Part shown: in pieces, positions 43,948 through 52,885 of the stretch | Position numbering within the stretch: the stretch's first letter is position 1 | Layout of the letters: every line of letters begins with the position of its first letter | DNA from: Streptomyces parvus | GTDB lineage: Bacteria; Actinomycetota; Actinomycetes; Streptomycetales; Streptomycetaceae | Assembly: GCF_032121415.1 (NCBI RefSeq) | Contig: NZ_CP135079.1 | Coordinates: 6,138,001 to 6,202,000, forward strand | Direction of reading: 5' to 3' | DNA length: 64,000 bases | Notes under the pieces: model-generated | Told to the model about the DNA's origin: nothing | Databases searched by the model: none | The model's input: the letters and a program-made list of their open reading frames with translations, nothing else | Position numbers and translations under genes: made by a program

Positions 43948-46380
43948 TCAGCGCCCCCGGCCGCCGCCCTGCTTCGGGTCGGCCAGCCCGGCCCGCCGCA
44001 GAGCATCTGCCATCGCGCTGTTGGCCGGAGCCGGAGCGCCCTGGCCGCCCTGCCGGGACCCGCCACCGCGCCGGTCCCGTCCGCCGCCGCCCTGACGGCC
44101 CTGGCCGCCACCGGAGACCTGGCCCTGGCGCTGCTTCGGCGGACGGACGCCCCGCTCGCCGCGGCCCTGCTGCCCGCCACCGGAGCCGCCGCCCGCGCCG
44201 GGCTCGTCGTCGAGGCGCAGCGTCAGCGAGATCCGCTTGCGGGGCACGTCGACGTCCATGACCTTGACCTTCACGATGTCCCCGGGCTTCACCACGTCGC
44301 GCGGGTCCTTGACGAACGTCTTCGACAGCGCGGACACGTGCACCAGACCGTCCTGGTGGACGCCGACGTCGACGAACGCGCCGAACGCGGCCACGTTCGT
44401 CACGACGCCCTCCAGCACCATGCCCGGCTCCAGGTCGCCGAGCTTCTCGACGCCCTCCTTGAAGGTCGCCGTGCGGAACGCCGGACGCGGGTCGCGCCCC
44501 GGCTTCTCCAGTTCCTTGAGGATGTCCGTCACGGTCGGCAGCCCGAACATGTCGTCCACGAAGTCCGCCGCCCGCAGCGCACGCAGGGCCTCCGCGTTCC
44601 CGATCAGCGAGGCGACCTCGCCGCCCGCGCTCTTCCCCATCCGCCGTACCAGCGGGTATGCCTCGGGGTGCACGCTGGAGCCGTCCAGCGGGTCGTCTCC
44701 GCCCCGGATCCGCAGGAAGCCCGCGCACTGCTCGTACGCCTTCGGGCCGAGGCGCGCCACGTCCTTGAGCGCCTTGCGGGAACGGAAGGGGCCGTTGGCG
44801 TCCCGGTGCGCCACGATGTTCTCCGCCAGCCCCGAGCTGATCCCGGAGACCCGTGAAAGCAGGGGCGCGGACGCGGTGTTGACGTCCACACCGACGCCGT
44901 TCACACAGTCCTCGACGACCGCGTCCAGGGACCGCGAGAGTTTCACCTCGGACAGGTCGTGCTGGTACTGACCGACGCCGATCGACTTCGGGTCGATCTT
45001 CACCAGCTCGGCCAGCGGGTCCTGGAGCCGCCGTGCGATGGAGACCGCGCCGCGCAACGACACGTCCATGTCGGGCAGTTCCTGCGAGGCGAACGCGGAG
45101 GCGGAGTACACCGAGGCGCCCGCCTCCGAGACCATCACCTTGGTGAGCTTCAACTCCGGGTGCTTGTCGATCAGTTCACCGGCAAGCTTGTCCGTCTCGC
45201 GGGACGCCGTGCCGTTACCGATCGCGATCAGGTCGACCGCGTGCTCCTTCGCGAGGTGCGCGAGCTTGGCCAGCGCCTGGTCCCACTTGTTGGCGGGTAC
45301 GTGCGGGTGGATCACATCGGTGGCCACCACCTTGCCGGTGGCGTCGACGACCGCGACCTTCACCCCCGTACGGAATCCGGGGTCCAGGCCCAGCGTGGCC
45401 CGCGTCCCGGCCGGGGCGGCGAGCAGCAGATCACGCAGGTTCGAGGCGAAGACCCGGACCGCCTCGTCCTCCGCCGCCGTACGCAGCCGGAGCCGCAGGT
45501 CGATGCCCAGGTGCACCTGGATCCGGGTCCGCCAGGCCCACCGCACGGTGTCACCCAGCCACTTGTCGCCCGGGCGGCCCCGGTCGGCGATCCCGAAGCG
45601 GCGGGCGATCATGTTCTCGTACGCGGACGGGCCAGGCTGCTCGGCGGCCTCGGGCTCCTCCGGCTCCAGCACCAGGTCGAGCACGTTCTCCTTCTCGCCG
45701 CGCAGCATCGCGAGCACCCGGTGCGAGGGCAGCGCGGTGAACGGCTCCGCGAAGCCGAAGTAGTCGGCGAACTTCGCACCCGCCTCCTCCTGGCCGTCGC
45801 GCACCTTCGCCGCCAGCCGGCCGCGCGTCCACATGCGCTCACGCAGCTCGCCGGTCAGGTCGGCGTCCTCGGAGAACCGCTCGGTGAGGATCGCGCGTGC
45901 GCCCTCCAGGGCGGCCGCCGCGTCCGCCACACCCTTGTCGCCGTCGACGAACGCGGCGGCAGCGGTGAGCGGATCGACGGACGGGTCCCCGAGGAGCCCG
46001 TCCGCCAGCGGTTCGAGCCCCGCCTCCCGGGCGATCTGCGCCTTGGTGCGCCGCTTGGGCTTGAACGGCAGGTAGACGTCCTCCAGGCGCGCCTTGGTCT
46101 CGGCGGCCCGGATGCTCGCCTCCAAAGCCGCGTCGAGCTTGCCCTGTTCGCGTACGGAGTCGAGGATCGCCGTACGCCGTTCCTCCAGCTCCCGCAGGTA
46201 GCGCAGCCGTTCCTCCAGCGTGCGCAGCTGCGCATCGTCGAGGGATTCGGTCGCCTCCTTGCGGTAGCGCGCGATGAACGGCACGGTCGATCCGCCGTCG
46301 AGCAGCTCGACCGCCGCCCTGACCTGTCGCTCCCGTACGCCGAGCTCCTCGGCGATCCTGCCTTCGATGGACGTCGTCAC
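43948..46380 (-). CDS. tex: Tex family S1 RNA-binding transcription accessory protein
   Basis: This 810-aa protein is a Tex/YqgF-type factor, an RNA/DNA-binding accessory protein of transcription. Order of parts: N-terminal helical region, YqgF-like nuclease-fold domain (about 330-460, LGLDPGFRTGVKVAVVD), helix-hairpin-helix pairs (VDVNTASAPLLSRVSGI) and an S1 domain near 650-720 (LEPGMVLEGVVTNVAAFGAFVDVGVHQDGLVH). A Gly/Arg/Gln-rich tail of about 85 residues is added. The GTG start at 46380 is chosen because the conserved N-terminus follows; GGGA lies about 7 bases upstream. Longer readings are not supported. Confidence 0.92.
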   Translation of the reverse strand: MTTSIEGRIAEELGVRERQVRAAVELLDGGSTVPFIARYRKEATESLDDAQLRTLEERLRYLRELEERRTAILDSVREQGKLDAALEASIRAAETKARLEDVYLPFKPKRRTKAQIAREAGLEPLADGLLGDPSVDPLTAAAAFVDGDKGVADAAAALEGARAILTERFSEDADLTGELRERMWTRGRLAAKVRDGQEEAGAKFADYFGFAEPFTALPSHRVLAMLRGEKENVLDLVLEPEEPEAAEQPGPSAYENMIARRFGIADRGRPGDKWLGDTVRWAWRTRIQVHLGIDLRLRLRTAAEDEAVRVFASNLRDLLLAAPAGTRATLGLDPGFRTGVKVAVVDATGKVVATDVIHPHVPANKWDQALAKLAHLAKEHAVDLIAIGNGTASRETDKLAGELIDKHPELKLTKVMVSEAGASVYSASAFASQELPDMDVSLRGAVSIARRLQDPLAELVKIDPKSIGVGQYQHDLSEVKLSRSLDAVVEDCVNGVGVDVNTASAPLLSRVSGISSGLAENIVAHRDANGPFRSRKALKDVARLGPKAYEQCAGFLRIRGGDDPLDGSSVHPEAYPLVRRMGKSAGGEVASLIGNAEALRALRAADFVDDMFGLPTVTDILKELEKPGRDPRPAFRTATFKEGVEKLGDLEPGMVLEGVVTNVAAFGAFVDVGVHQDGLVHVSALSKTFVKDPRDVVKPGDIVKVKVMDVDVPRKRISLTLRLDDEPGAGGGSGGGQQGRGERGVRPPKQRQGQVSGGGQGRQGGGGRDRRGGGSRQGGQGAPAPANSAMADALRRAGLADPKQGGGRGR

Positions 46381-46452
46381 GGTTTTCCCGACTCGCCTTC
46401 TCGTACTGGCTGTGCTGGCCGTGCTCGGGTCGCGCTGAGCACGTATCTGCTT

Positions 46453-46473
46453 GCCGGGGGGCATCCCCCCGGC
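46453..46473 (-). terminator. Hairpin between the SCO6745-like gene and tex
   Basis: GCCGGGGGG (46453-46461) pairs perfectly with CCCCCCGGC (46465-46473) over a 3-base loop. In minus-strand order it follows the upstream gene's stop and precedes tex, so it is a likely terminator. Confidence 0.6.
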
Positions 46474-46582
46474 CTGCATTGTGCCGCGTGGCCGGGGGCC
46501 GTGTCGCGTGACCTCGGGCAACACGCCCGGCAGCCCCGACGCGGTGCGCGGGAGGCCGGGCGGCGCCGGGGCCCGTCCCGGG

Positions 46583-47452
46583 TCAGTCCCGGCCGGTCGC
46601 CGAGGCCGGGAACGCGCCCGCAGCGGCGGCCGTGAAGAGGAAGTTGCGGGCGAGTTCGGTGAGCCGCTCCACGCCTTCCGCGCCCAGGTGTTCGTACGGG
46701 GCGATGTCCATGCGGTCCGTCGCCTCCTCGACCTCGGCGCGCAGCGCGGTGCCCGCCTCGGTCAGCGCCAGTTCCTCGCCCGCCTCCAGCAGCCCGCGCT
46801 CCCGCAGCCGCTCGGACGCCGCCTCCCAGTCGGTGCGGCGCCAGCCCCGGGAGGACAGGATCCAGCGGATCGCCATGCCCTTGCCGGTGGCCGTGTGGCT
46901 GACGAGCGACTCCAGCGGGTCGAGGCCGGCCGCGAGCAGGGCGGCGAGATGGGCATCGCCCCGGTGCTCGCGGAGCAGGGTCGCGGCGTGCCAGAACGCC
47001 AGGTGCGGCTCCTCGGGCACCGGCAGGCCGGCGTGCGCGGCGTACAGCGGGCGGGCGTGCGGGGCGCAGGCCTCGGTGGCGCGCAGCGCGAGCCGGGCCG
47101 CCTCCGCCATCTCCTCGGAGGCGATGACCTCCTCGCCGAGCAGCCGCCGCAGCGTCGAGTCCGCCGCCCTCAGCCGGGCTTCGAGGACCACCTCGGGGGA
47201 GGCGGTCTCCCAGACGGCCGGCACATGGCGGGCCACCAGCACGGGGTTGAAGTTGTAGAAGGTGGCGCTGACGGTGCCCGCGCCCACGGTGCCGAACGCG
47301 GCGGCACGGGTCGCGAAGTAGGCGGCGGAGGGGTCCTCGATACCGATCTTCGCCATCTCCGTACCCAGGTCGGGGGAGAAGAAGAGGCAGGAGTGCAGCG
47401 GGTTGACGGCGTTGTGGCAGTGGCGCTCCGCGCGGGCCGGGAGAGTACTCAT
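46583..47452 (-). CDS. SCO6745-family helix-turn-helix-like protein
   Basis: This 289-aa protein resembles the SCO6745 family of actinomycetes, all-helical with a winged-helix-like segment. It opens with a conserved NAVNPLHSCLFFSPDLG stretch and AAYFATRAAAFGTVGAGTVSATFYNFNP. GWRRTDWEAASERLRERGLL and ELALTEAGTALRAEVEEATDR resemble MarR-type helices. No enzyme motif is visible. It is named by remembered family and position in the S. coelicolor order. The start ATG is at 47452. It is divergent from the GlxA-type regulator. Confidence 0.6.
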   Translation of the reverse strand: MSTLPARAERHCHNAVNPLHSCLFFSPDLGTEMAKIGIEDPSAAYFATRAAAFGTVGAGTVSATFYNFNPVLVARHVPAVWETASPEVVLEARLRAADSTLRRLLGEEVIASEEMAEAARLALRATEACAPHARPLYAAHAGLPVPEEPHLAFWHAATLLREHRGDAHLAALLAAGLDPLESLVSHTATGKGMAIRWILSSRGWRRTDWEAASERLRERGLLEAGEELALTEAGTALRAEVEEATDRMDIAPYEHLGAEGVERLTELARNFLFTAAAAGAFPASATGRD

Positions 47453-47612
47453 GCCCGCACGTTACCGACTGGTCGGTACGGTGCGGAACCCCGGGGGAGG
47501 GCCATCGCCCTGCGAACCGGGCCGACAGCAGACCGGTGACCGGTCCACGGTGGATGGATGGCAGGAAAGGAGGGGTATACGTCATTGCGGCCATCGCCGC
47601 CCGCCGCCCAGG

Positions 47613-48586
47613 ATGTCGGACGTGAAGCAGCGAACCGTCCTCGTCGTCCTCTTCGACGGCGTCCAGGGTCTCGACGTGACCGGCCCGATGGAGGTCTTCG
47701 CGGGCGCCTCCTGGTCGCCGGGGGTCTCCTACGACCTGCGGACCGCCTCGCTCGACGGCAGCCCCGTCCGGTCGACCAGCGGGCTCGTCCTGATGCCCGA
47801 CAGCAGCCTGGCCGACGCGCCCTCCCCGCACACCCTGCTGGTACCCGGCGGGCCCGGCACCCGGGGCTCCCACCCGGAGCTGACCGCCTGGCTGCGGGAG
47901 CACGGGCCCGGGCCGGACCGGCTCGTCTCCGTGTGCACCGGGGCGGTGCTGCTGGCCGAGGCGGGCCTGCTCGACGGACACCGGGTCACCACCCACTGGA
48001 ACTACTGCGAGCGGCTGGCCCGCGACCACCCGGCCGTCCGGGTCGATCCCGAGCCGATCTTCGTACGGGACGGGAGGCTGGCCACCTCGGCGGGCGTCAC
48101 GGCGGGGATCGACCTGGCCCTCGCGCTCGTCGAGGAGGACCACGGGCGGGACCTCGCGCTGACCATCGCCCGGCACCTCGTGGTGTTCCTGCGCCGCCCC
48201 GGCAACCAGGCCCAGTTCAGCGCCCAGCTCAGCGCCCAGACCGCTCGGCGCGAACCACTGCGCGAGGTCCAGCACTGGATCACCCAGCACCCGGACGCCG
48301 ACCTCGGCGTCGACGCCCTCGCGGCCCGCGCCCGGCTCTCGCCCCGGCACTTCGCCCGCGCGTTCCGGGCGGAGACCGGGACGACCCCCGGGCGGTACGT
48401 GGAGCGGGTTCGCCTGGAGCACGCCCGCCGGCTGCTGGAGGACACCGCCGACGGCGTGGAGCAGGTCGCCCGCGCCAGCGGCTACGGCACCCCGGAGGCC
48501 ATGCGCCGCGCCTTCGTGAAGAACCTCGCGACGGCACCGGGGTCGAATACCGCCGCCGCTTCCGCACCCCCGCATCAACCACCTGA
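47613..48586 (+). CDS. GlxA-family regulator (DJ-1 + AraC), frameshifted tail
   Basis: This protein has a DJ-1/PfpI domain at about residues 5-165 (nucleophile-type SVCTGAVLLAEAGLL) and an AraC-type DNA-binding domain at about 215-310 (DLGVDALAARARLSPRHFARAFR, then SGYGTPEAMRRAFVKNL). Family similarity continues in the next frame as GVEYRRRF-TPASTT to a stop at 48584-48586, so one base appears missing in a GGGG run at 48539-48542. Read straight, the frame would run on to 49394 through unrelated sequence overlapping the next gene. Only the last 15 or so residues are affected, so function may survive. The coordinates given span both frames. Confidence 0.75.
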
Positions 48587-48711
48587 CCCCCCCGGCGCAC
48601 CACGGCCCACATCGGCCCACCGGCCCACACCGACCCACGCAGCGCACCAGTCCGCGCAGACCCGCACCGACCCGCGCCGGCTCTCACCGGCCGAACCGAG
48701 AGGCAACTCCC

Positions 48712-49347
48712 GTGCAGATCGCCATCGTGCTCTTCGACCGCTTCACCGCCCTGGACGCGGTGGGCCCCTACGAGATCCTCAGCCGGGCACCCGGTGCCGA
48801 GACCGTCTTCGTCGCCGAGCGGACCGGACCGGTCCGCAACGACAGCGGGAGCCTCGGGCTCGTCGCGGAGAAGTCGCTCACCGAGGTGGCCTCGCCCGAT
48901 CTGGTGATCGTGCCGGGCGGCCCCGGCCAGAGCGACCAGATGGAGAACGAGGCCCTGCTCGGCTGGCTGCGCGCGGTCGACGCCGCCACCACCTGGACCA
49001 CCTCGGTCTGCACCGGCTCGCTCCTGCTGGCGGCGGCCGGACTCCTGAAGGGGCGGCGGGCCACGTCCCACTGGCTGGCACTGGAACTGCTGAAGGGATT
49101 CGGCGCCGAGCCCACCGGGGAGCGTGTGGTCCTCGACGGCAAGTACGTCACCGCCGCCGGGGTCTCCTCCGGCATCGACATGGGGCTGACCCTCCTCGGC
49201 CGGATCGCGGGCGACGACACGGCACGCTCGGTTCAGCTGCTCACGGAGTACGACCCGCAGCCCCCCTACGACTGCGGCTCGCCGGAGAAGGCCCCCGCGG
49301 CCCTCGTCGAGGAGTGGCGGGCCAGGAGCCGGCACGTCACCCGGTGA
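48712..49347 (+). CDS. DJ-1/PfpI family protein (isonitrile-hydratase-like)
   Basis: This 211-aa protein is a single DJ-1/PfpI domain. The nucleophile elbow is SVCTGSLLLAAAGLLKG, with GPYEIL near the start, PGGPGQSDQ before it and ATSHWLALELL after it. That pattern is close to isonitrile hydratase InhA, but the activity is unproven. It follows a GlxA-type regulator with the same fold, on the same strand, about 125 bases downstream, so regulator and enzyme are probably linked. The GTG start has GAGAGG upstream. Confidence 0.85.
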   Translation: MQIAIVLFDRFTALDAVGPYEILSRAPGAETVFVAERTGPVRNDSGSLGLVAEKSLTEVASPDLVIVPGGPGQSDQMENEALLGWLRAVDAATTWTTSVCTGSLLLAAAGLLKGRRATSHWLALELLKGFGAEPTGERVVLDGKYVTAAGVSSGIDMGLTLLGRIAGDDTARSVQLLTEYDPQPPYDCGSPEKAPAALVEEWRARSRHVTR

Positions 49348-49365
49348 GACCTGTGGCGTACGGCA

Positions 49366-50130
49366 TCAGCGCGCGGGCGCGGTGGTGTAGGTGAAGCGCG
49401 GGGCGCGCCGCTCCAGGAAGGCGGCGACGCCCTCCGCCGTGTCCGTACTGCCGCGCGCCTCGGTGGCCCAGTGGGCGTCCCGGTCCGTCCGGCCCGCGGC
49501 GAACTCCTTCGCCGAGGCCTGGGTCAGCTGCGACCGGGACGCCAGCACCCGTACGTACTCCTCGACCCGCTTGTCCAGGCCGCCGGGCGGCAGCACCTCG
49601 TCGACCAGGCCGGTGCGCAGCGCCCGTTCCGTGCCGATCAGCTCGCCGGAGAACAGCAGGTGCTTCGCGGTGCCCGGGCCGACGAGGGCGACCAGACGCC
49701 GGGTCGAGGACGCCGGGTAGACGATGCCGAGCTTGGCGGGGGTGACCCCGAAGGAGGCCCCCTCCTCCGCGAACCGCAGATCGCAGGCGGCCGCGAGCTG
49801 ACCGCCGCCGCCCACGCAGTAGCCGCGCACCGCTGCCAGCGTCGGCCGGGGGAACGCGGCGAGCGCCTCCTCGGCCCCCACCGCGAGGCCCTGGGCGGTG
49901 CCCGCGCTCTCCCGCAGCGAGGAGATGTCGGCTCCGGCGCAGAAGGTGTCCCCGGCCCCGGTCAGCACCAGCGCCCGGACCTCCGGATCGGCCGCCAGCC
50001 GCTCCAGCAGCTCCGGCAGGCTCCGCCACATCGCGGTGGTCATCGCGTTCCGCTTGGCGGGGTTGGCGATCACGACGGTGGCGACGCCGCGCTCGACGGA
50101 CGTGATCAGGCGGGGTTCCGTACGGTCCAT
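49366..50130 (-). CDS. Enoyl-CoA hydratase/isomerase family protein
   Basis: This 254-aa protein has the crotonase fold. Motifs are NPAKRNAM, LTGAGDTFCAGADISSL (oxyanion loop) and VRGYCVGGGGQLAAACDLRFA. The downstream segment reads GVTPAKLGIVYPASSTRRL, where many hydratases have a Glu-Val or Glu-x-x-x pattern. The hydratase acid is not obvious, so substrate and reaction remain open. The ATG at 50130 was chosen over an in-frame upstream start. Other beta-oxidation genes are 18 kb away. Confidence 0.8.
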   Translation of the reverse strand: MDRTEPRLITSVERGVATVVIANPAKRNAMTTAMWRSLPELLERLAADPEVRALVLTGAGDTFCAGADISSLRESAGTAQGLAVGAEEALAAFPRPTLAAVRGYCVGGGGQLAAACDLRFAEEGASFGVTPAKLGIVYPASSTRRLVALVGPGTAKHLLFSGELIGTERALRTGLVDEVLPPGGLDKRVEEYVRVLASRSQLTQASAKEFAAGRTDRDAHWATEARGSTDTAEGVAAFLERRAPRFTYTTAPAR

Positions 50131-50210
50131 GCGCCGGATGCTATCCCCACGGTTCGAACCTATGATCAAGAAGGGGTCGCCGGACGGACACGCGCCGTGA
50201 GGAGCTGTCG

Positions 50211-50834
50211 ATGAACGAACCCACCGCCGAGGGCAGGAAGCTCAGCCGCAGTTTCGGCTGGCTGGCGCTGCTCGGCACGCTGCTGGTGATCGCGGGCATC
50301 GTCGGGCTCGTCTACACCGGCGTGGCCACCCTGACCTCGATGCTGCTCTTCGGCTGGCTGCTGCTCGTCGGCGGTCTGGTCGGGCTGCTGCACGCGATCG
50401 AGTCGCGCGGCACGAGCTACTTCTGGCTGGGGGTGGTGGTCGCGGCCCTCAACATCGCGGCGGGCGTCGTCGTCATCAAGCACCCCGAGGGCACCGCCGA
50501 GGCGCTGACCATGTTCGCCGCCCTGCTCTTCCTGACCGGCGGGGTCTTCCGGCTCGTCGGCAGCGTCGTGGTGCGCGGCCCGCAGATGGGGTGGACGCTG
50601 CTGCAGGGAGCCTTCGGTCTGTTGCTGGGCCTGCTGGTGCTGTTCGACTGGCCGCACAGCAGCCTGTACGTGCTCGGCTGCTTCTTCTCGCTGGCCCTGC
50701 TGTTCGACGGTCTCGGCCTGATCGCCGTCGGCATCGGCGGCCGACGCATCGTCAGCATGGTCTCGGAGCGGCTCGATGAAACGGTCCCGACCGCGGGCGA
50801 GCCGGCCACGTCACCAGAAGACGAGCAGAAGTAG
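50211..50834 (+). CDS. HdeD/DUF308-family membrane protein
   Basis: This 207-aa protein has six hydrophobic helices with short loops and no ATPase or binding motif, a DUF308/HdeD-type layout. In E. coli HdeD is linked to acid resistance; function in Streptomyces is unknown. The N-terminus is cytoplasmic and charged, the tail ends in an acidic ATSPEDEQK. The ATG has GAGGAG about 6 bases upstream. It is divergent from the crotonase gene, with 80 bases between. Confidence 0.85.
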   Translation: MNEPTAEGRKLSRSFGWLALLGTLLVIAGIVGLVYTGVATLTSMLLFGWLLLVGGLVGLLHAIESRGTSYFWLGVVVAALNIAAGVVVIKHPEGTAEALTMFAALLFLTGGVFRLVGSVVVRGPQMGWTLLQGAFGLLLGLLVLFDWPHSSLYVLGCFFSLALLFDGLGLIAVGIGGRRIVSMVSERLDETVPTAGEPATSPEDEQK

Positions 50835-50979
50835 TCACTCAGTCGTCAATGGCCTACAGGTTTGGTCAAATGGCACCGATACCTGGCTACTTCCGGTCAG
50901 TGGCACGGTGCGGACCAAGCCATTCCCACACTCTTTACTCGACGGTCAGTGCAGTGCGAGTGAGAGCTGGTGCCGGACG

Positions 50980-51435
50980 ATGGAGAGCCTCGGGAGTGCC
51001 CCTGCCGACCCCGTGTCGTACGAGGGGGTGTGGCGCTTCACCGCCCCCGCCGTGGAGGCGTCCGTGCCCAGCGCCCGGCACGCCGTACGCGATCTTCTCG
51101 GCCGGCAGGGCGTGCCGGTCGAGGACGACATCCTCCAGGGGCTTCTGCTGATCGTCTCGGAGCTGGTCACCAACTCCGTGAAGCACGCGGCGCTGCTCTC
51201 GCCCGAGCTGGCCGTCGAGGTGGCCATCGGCCCCGACTGGGTCAGGGTCTCGGTGGAGGACAACCACCCCTACCGCCCCACCGCCCTGGAGACGGACTAC
51301 GCGCAGACCGGCGGCCGGGGCCTGCTGCTGGTCAAGGTGGTCACCGCGGAGGCGGGCGGGACCTGCGACGTCGAGCACACCGCGAGCGGCGGAAAGATCA
51401 TCTGGGCGACGCTGCCGTTGAAGACGCAGCTCTGA
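50980..51435 (+). CDS. ATP-binding protein (anti-sigma/HATPase_c type)
   Basis: This 151-aa protein is a free-standing GHKL ATPase domain like those of the RsbW/SpoIIAB group. The N box is ELVTNSVKHA, with GGRGLLLVKVV as the G box and GGKIIWATLPL at the end. Streptomyces carry dozens of these, most uncharacterised; some bind anti-sigma antagonists. Partner genes are not adjacent. The ATG at 50980 lacks a strong ribosome site. The upstream 145 bases are AT-richer than average and probably hold the promoter, but I could not define it. Confidence 0.85.
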   Translation: MESLGSAPADPVSYEGVWRFTAPAVEASVPSARHAVRDLLGRQGVPVEDDILQGLLLIVSELVTNSVKHAALLSPELAVEVAIGPDWVRVSVEDNHPYRPTALETDYAQTGGRGLLLVKVVTAEAGGTCDVEHTASGGKIIWATLPLKTQL

Positions 51436-51460
51436 CCGCCCCGTACACGACTGTCCGGCC

Positions 51461-51491
51461 GCCCCCGCCCCCGCCCCCGCCCCCGCCCCCG
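51461..51491. repeat. GCCCCC tandem array / G-quadruplex candidate
   Basis: GCCCCC is repeated five times from 51461 to 51490. The minus strand therefore carries five runs of five G separated by single C, a strong quadruplex pattern. It lies between the ATP-binding gene's stop and the stop of idi, downstream of both. Confidence 0.6.
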
Positions 51492-51509
51492 TCCGCGACC
51501 GGGCGACGG

Positions 51510-52103
51510 TCACCAGCCCGCCGAGGGCCCCGTCAGCTCACGGATCGCCGGCCGCGCCGCGTCCAGCACCGTCATGAACCACGCCGAGAACGGGTCGTCG
51601 GCGTGTCGCTTCTCCAGCTCGGCGGCCGTGACGAACGCGGTCTCGCCGACCTCCTCGGGGTCCGGCTTCAGCGCCTCCTGCGCCATTCCCACGAACAGGT
51701 GGTTGAACTCCTGCTCCACCAGGCCCGACGCCGGGTCCGGGTGGTTGTAGCGCACGGTGCCCGCCGCGGCCAGCAGCGACGGCGAGATGCCCAGCTCCTC
51801 GTACGTACGCCGGGCGGCGGCCGCGAACGGGGACTCGCCCGGGTAGGGGTGTCCGCAGCAGGTGTTCGACCAGACGCCGGGGGAGTGGTATTTGCCGAGT
51901 GCCCGGCGCTGGAGCAGCAGCCGCCCCTGCTCGTCGAAGAGGAACACGGAGAACGCGCGGTGCAGCTGCCCGGGGGCCTGGTGGGCCGCCAGCTTCTCCG
52001 CGGTGCCGATGGTGGTGCCGTTCTCGTCGACCAGTTCGAGCATGATCGCTTCTGCGGTGCCGTTCGACGAGCTGTGCGTCGCGGTGGCTGGTGTGGTCGG
52101 CAT
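51510..52103 (-). CDS. idi: Isopentenyl-diphosphate delta-isomerase, type 1
   Basis: This 197-aa protein is type-1 IPP isomerase, interconverting IPP and DMAPP for isoprenoids. Catalytic Cys83 is in WSNTCCGHPYPGE, with the Nudix-like ARRTYEELGI following, and the second catalytic Glu is in VEQEFNHLFVG. All metal-site His appear present (HRAFSVF). It supports hopanoid and other isoprenoid production; hpnC/hpnD lie 10 kb away. I chose the ATG at 52103 because AAGGA lies 5 bases upstream; a Met 2 codons earlier overlaps it. It is the last gene before an open gap. Confidence 0.95.
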   Translation of the reverse strand: MPTTPATATHSSSNGTAEAIMLELVDENGTTIGTAEKLAAHQAPGQLHRAFSVFLFDEQGRLLLQRRALGKYHSPGVWSNTCCGHPYPGESPFAAAARRTYEELGISPSLLAAAGTVRYNHPDPASGLVEQEFNHLFVGMAQEALKPDPEEVGETAFVTAAELEKRHADDPFSAWFMTVLDAARPAIRELTGPSAGW

Positions 52104-52205
52104 ACCCATCCTTCGCTTTGGTCCCCGGCCTCGTGCGCCGGGCCCCTGGAGTCCGGTCAAGTCTGCCGTACAAAAGCCGCTTGTCCGCACTCCGGGGCCG
52201 GGCAT

Positions 52206-52244
52206 GTCCGTCCCGCCACGCCCTGCGAAAGCGGCGGGACGGAC
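52206..52244 (-). terminator. Terminator after the GNAT gene
   Basis: GTCCGTCCCGCC (52206-52217) pairs perfectly with 52233-52244 over a 15-base loop. In minus-strand order it is just past the GNAT stop and before idi. Confidence 0.65.
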
Positions 52245-52250
52245 GGGCCG

Positions 52251-52775
52251 TCAGACGTCGAAGGCCGCCGGATAACGGATCAGGCCCGCCGGAACAGGAA
52301 CCGAATCGTCCAGTACCAGGGCCATCATCGCCTCGTCCGGAACCTCGAAACCTGGCCGGATCCCGTAGCGCGAGGCCGGTCCGAAACCGAAGCGCGGGTA
52401 GTACTCGGGATGACCGAGCACCAGCACCAGCGCCTCACCGCGCACCCGGGCGGCGTCCAGCACCGCCCGCACCACGGCCTGCCCCGCCCCCTGCCGCTGG
52501 TACGCGGGGACCGTGGCCACCGGTGCCAGGGCGAGCGCCGGGGCCTCGGCGACCCGGCAGCGGGTCAGCAGCGCGTACGCCGCGATGGACCCGTCCGGGG
52601 CCTCGGCGACGTAACTCATCTCCGGCAGCCACGCGTCGGGGTCGGCCCGCAGGGCGTCCACGAGGTCCGCCTCGTCGCGGGTGGGGAACGCGGCCGTGTT
52701 GACTCCGTGCACGGCCGCGCGGTCCGCCGGGGTCTCCGGGCGGACGGTCCACCGGGGGTCGGTGTGGTCGGTCAA
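52251..52775 (-). CDS. GNAT-family N-acetyltransferase
   Basis: This 174-aa protein is a GNAT acyltransferase. Acetyl-CoA binding is seen in LALAPVATVPAYQRQGAGQAVVRAVLDAA (Q/R-x-x-G-x-G/A), and LGHPEYYPRFGFGPASRYGI is the yhbS-type signature. The substrate is unknown. The start is uncertain: a TTG at 52775 has AGGG 9 bases before it and gives a normal N-terminus. No ATG fits. It is 110 bases downstream of the CDF gene on the same strand. Confidence 0.82.
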   Translation of the reverse strand: MTDHTDPRWTVRPETPADRAAVHGVNTAAFPTRDEADLVDALRADPDAWLPEMSYVAEAPDGSIAAYALLTRCRVAEAPALALAPVATVPAYQRQGAGQAVVRAVLDAARVRGEALVLVLGHPEYYPRFGFGPASRYGIRPGFEVPDEAMMALVLDDSVPVPAGLIRYPAAFDV

Positions 52776-52885
52776 CGTGAAAACCCTTGCGTGAGAGGGG
52801 CCAGGGCCCGGTCCGGGGAGGAAGGGACCCGGCCCGGGGCCCGGGAGACGAGGAAGGAACCGGGGGGCGGCCCCCGCCCCGTCGC

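Noticed and set aside
47403..49394. A 663-codon frame joining the GlxA regulator to downstream sequence
   Set aside because: The part after 48540 is in a wrong frame relative to family similarity and overlaps the DJ-1 gene; a one-base frameshift explains it better.
51461..51500. Tandem GCCCCC units as a possible CRISPR or transposon end
   Set aside because: Units are 6 bases, with no spacers, no flanking genes and no inverted ends. It is a simple repeat.
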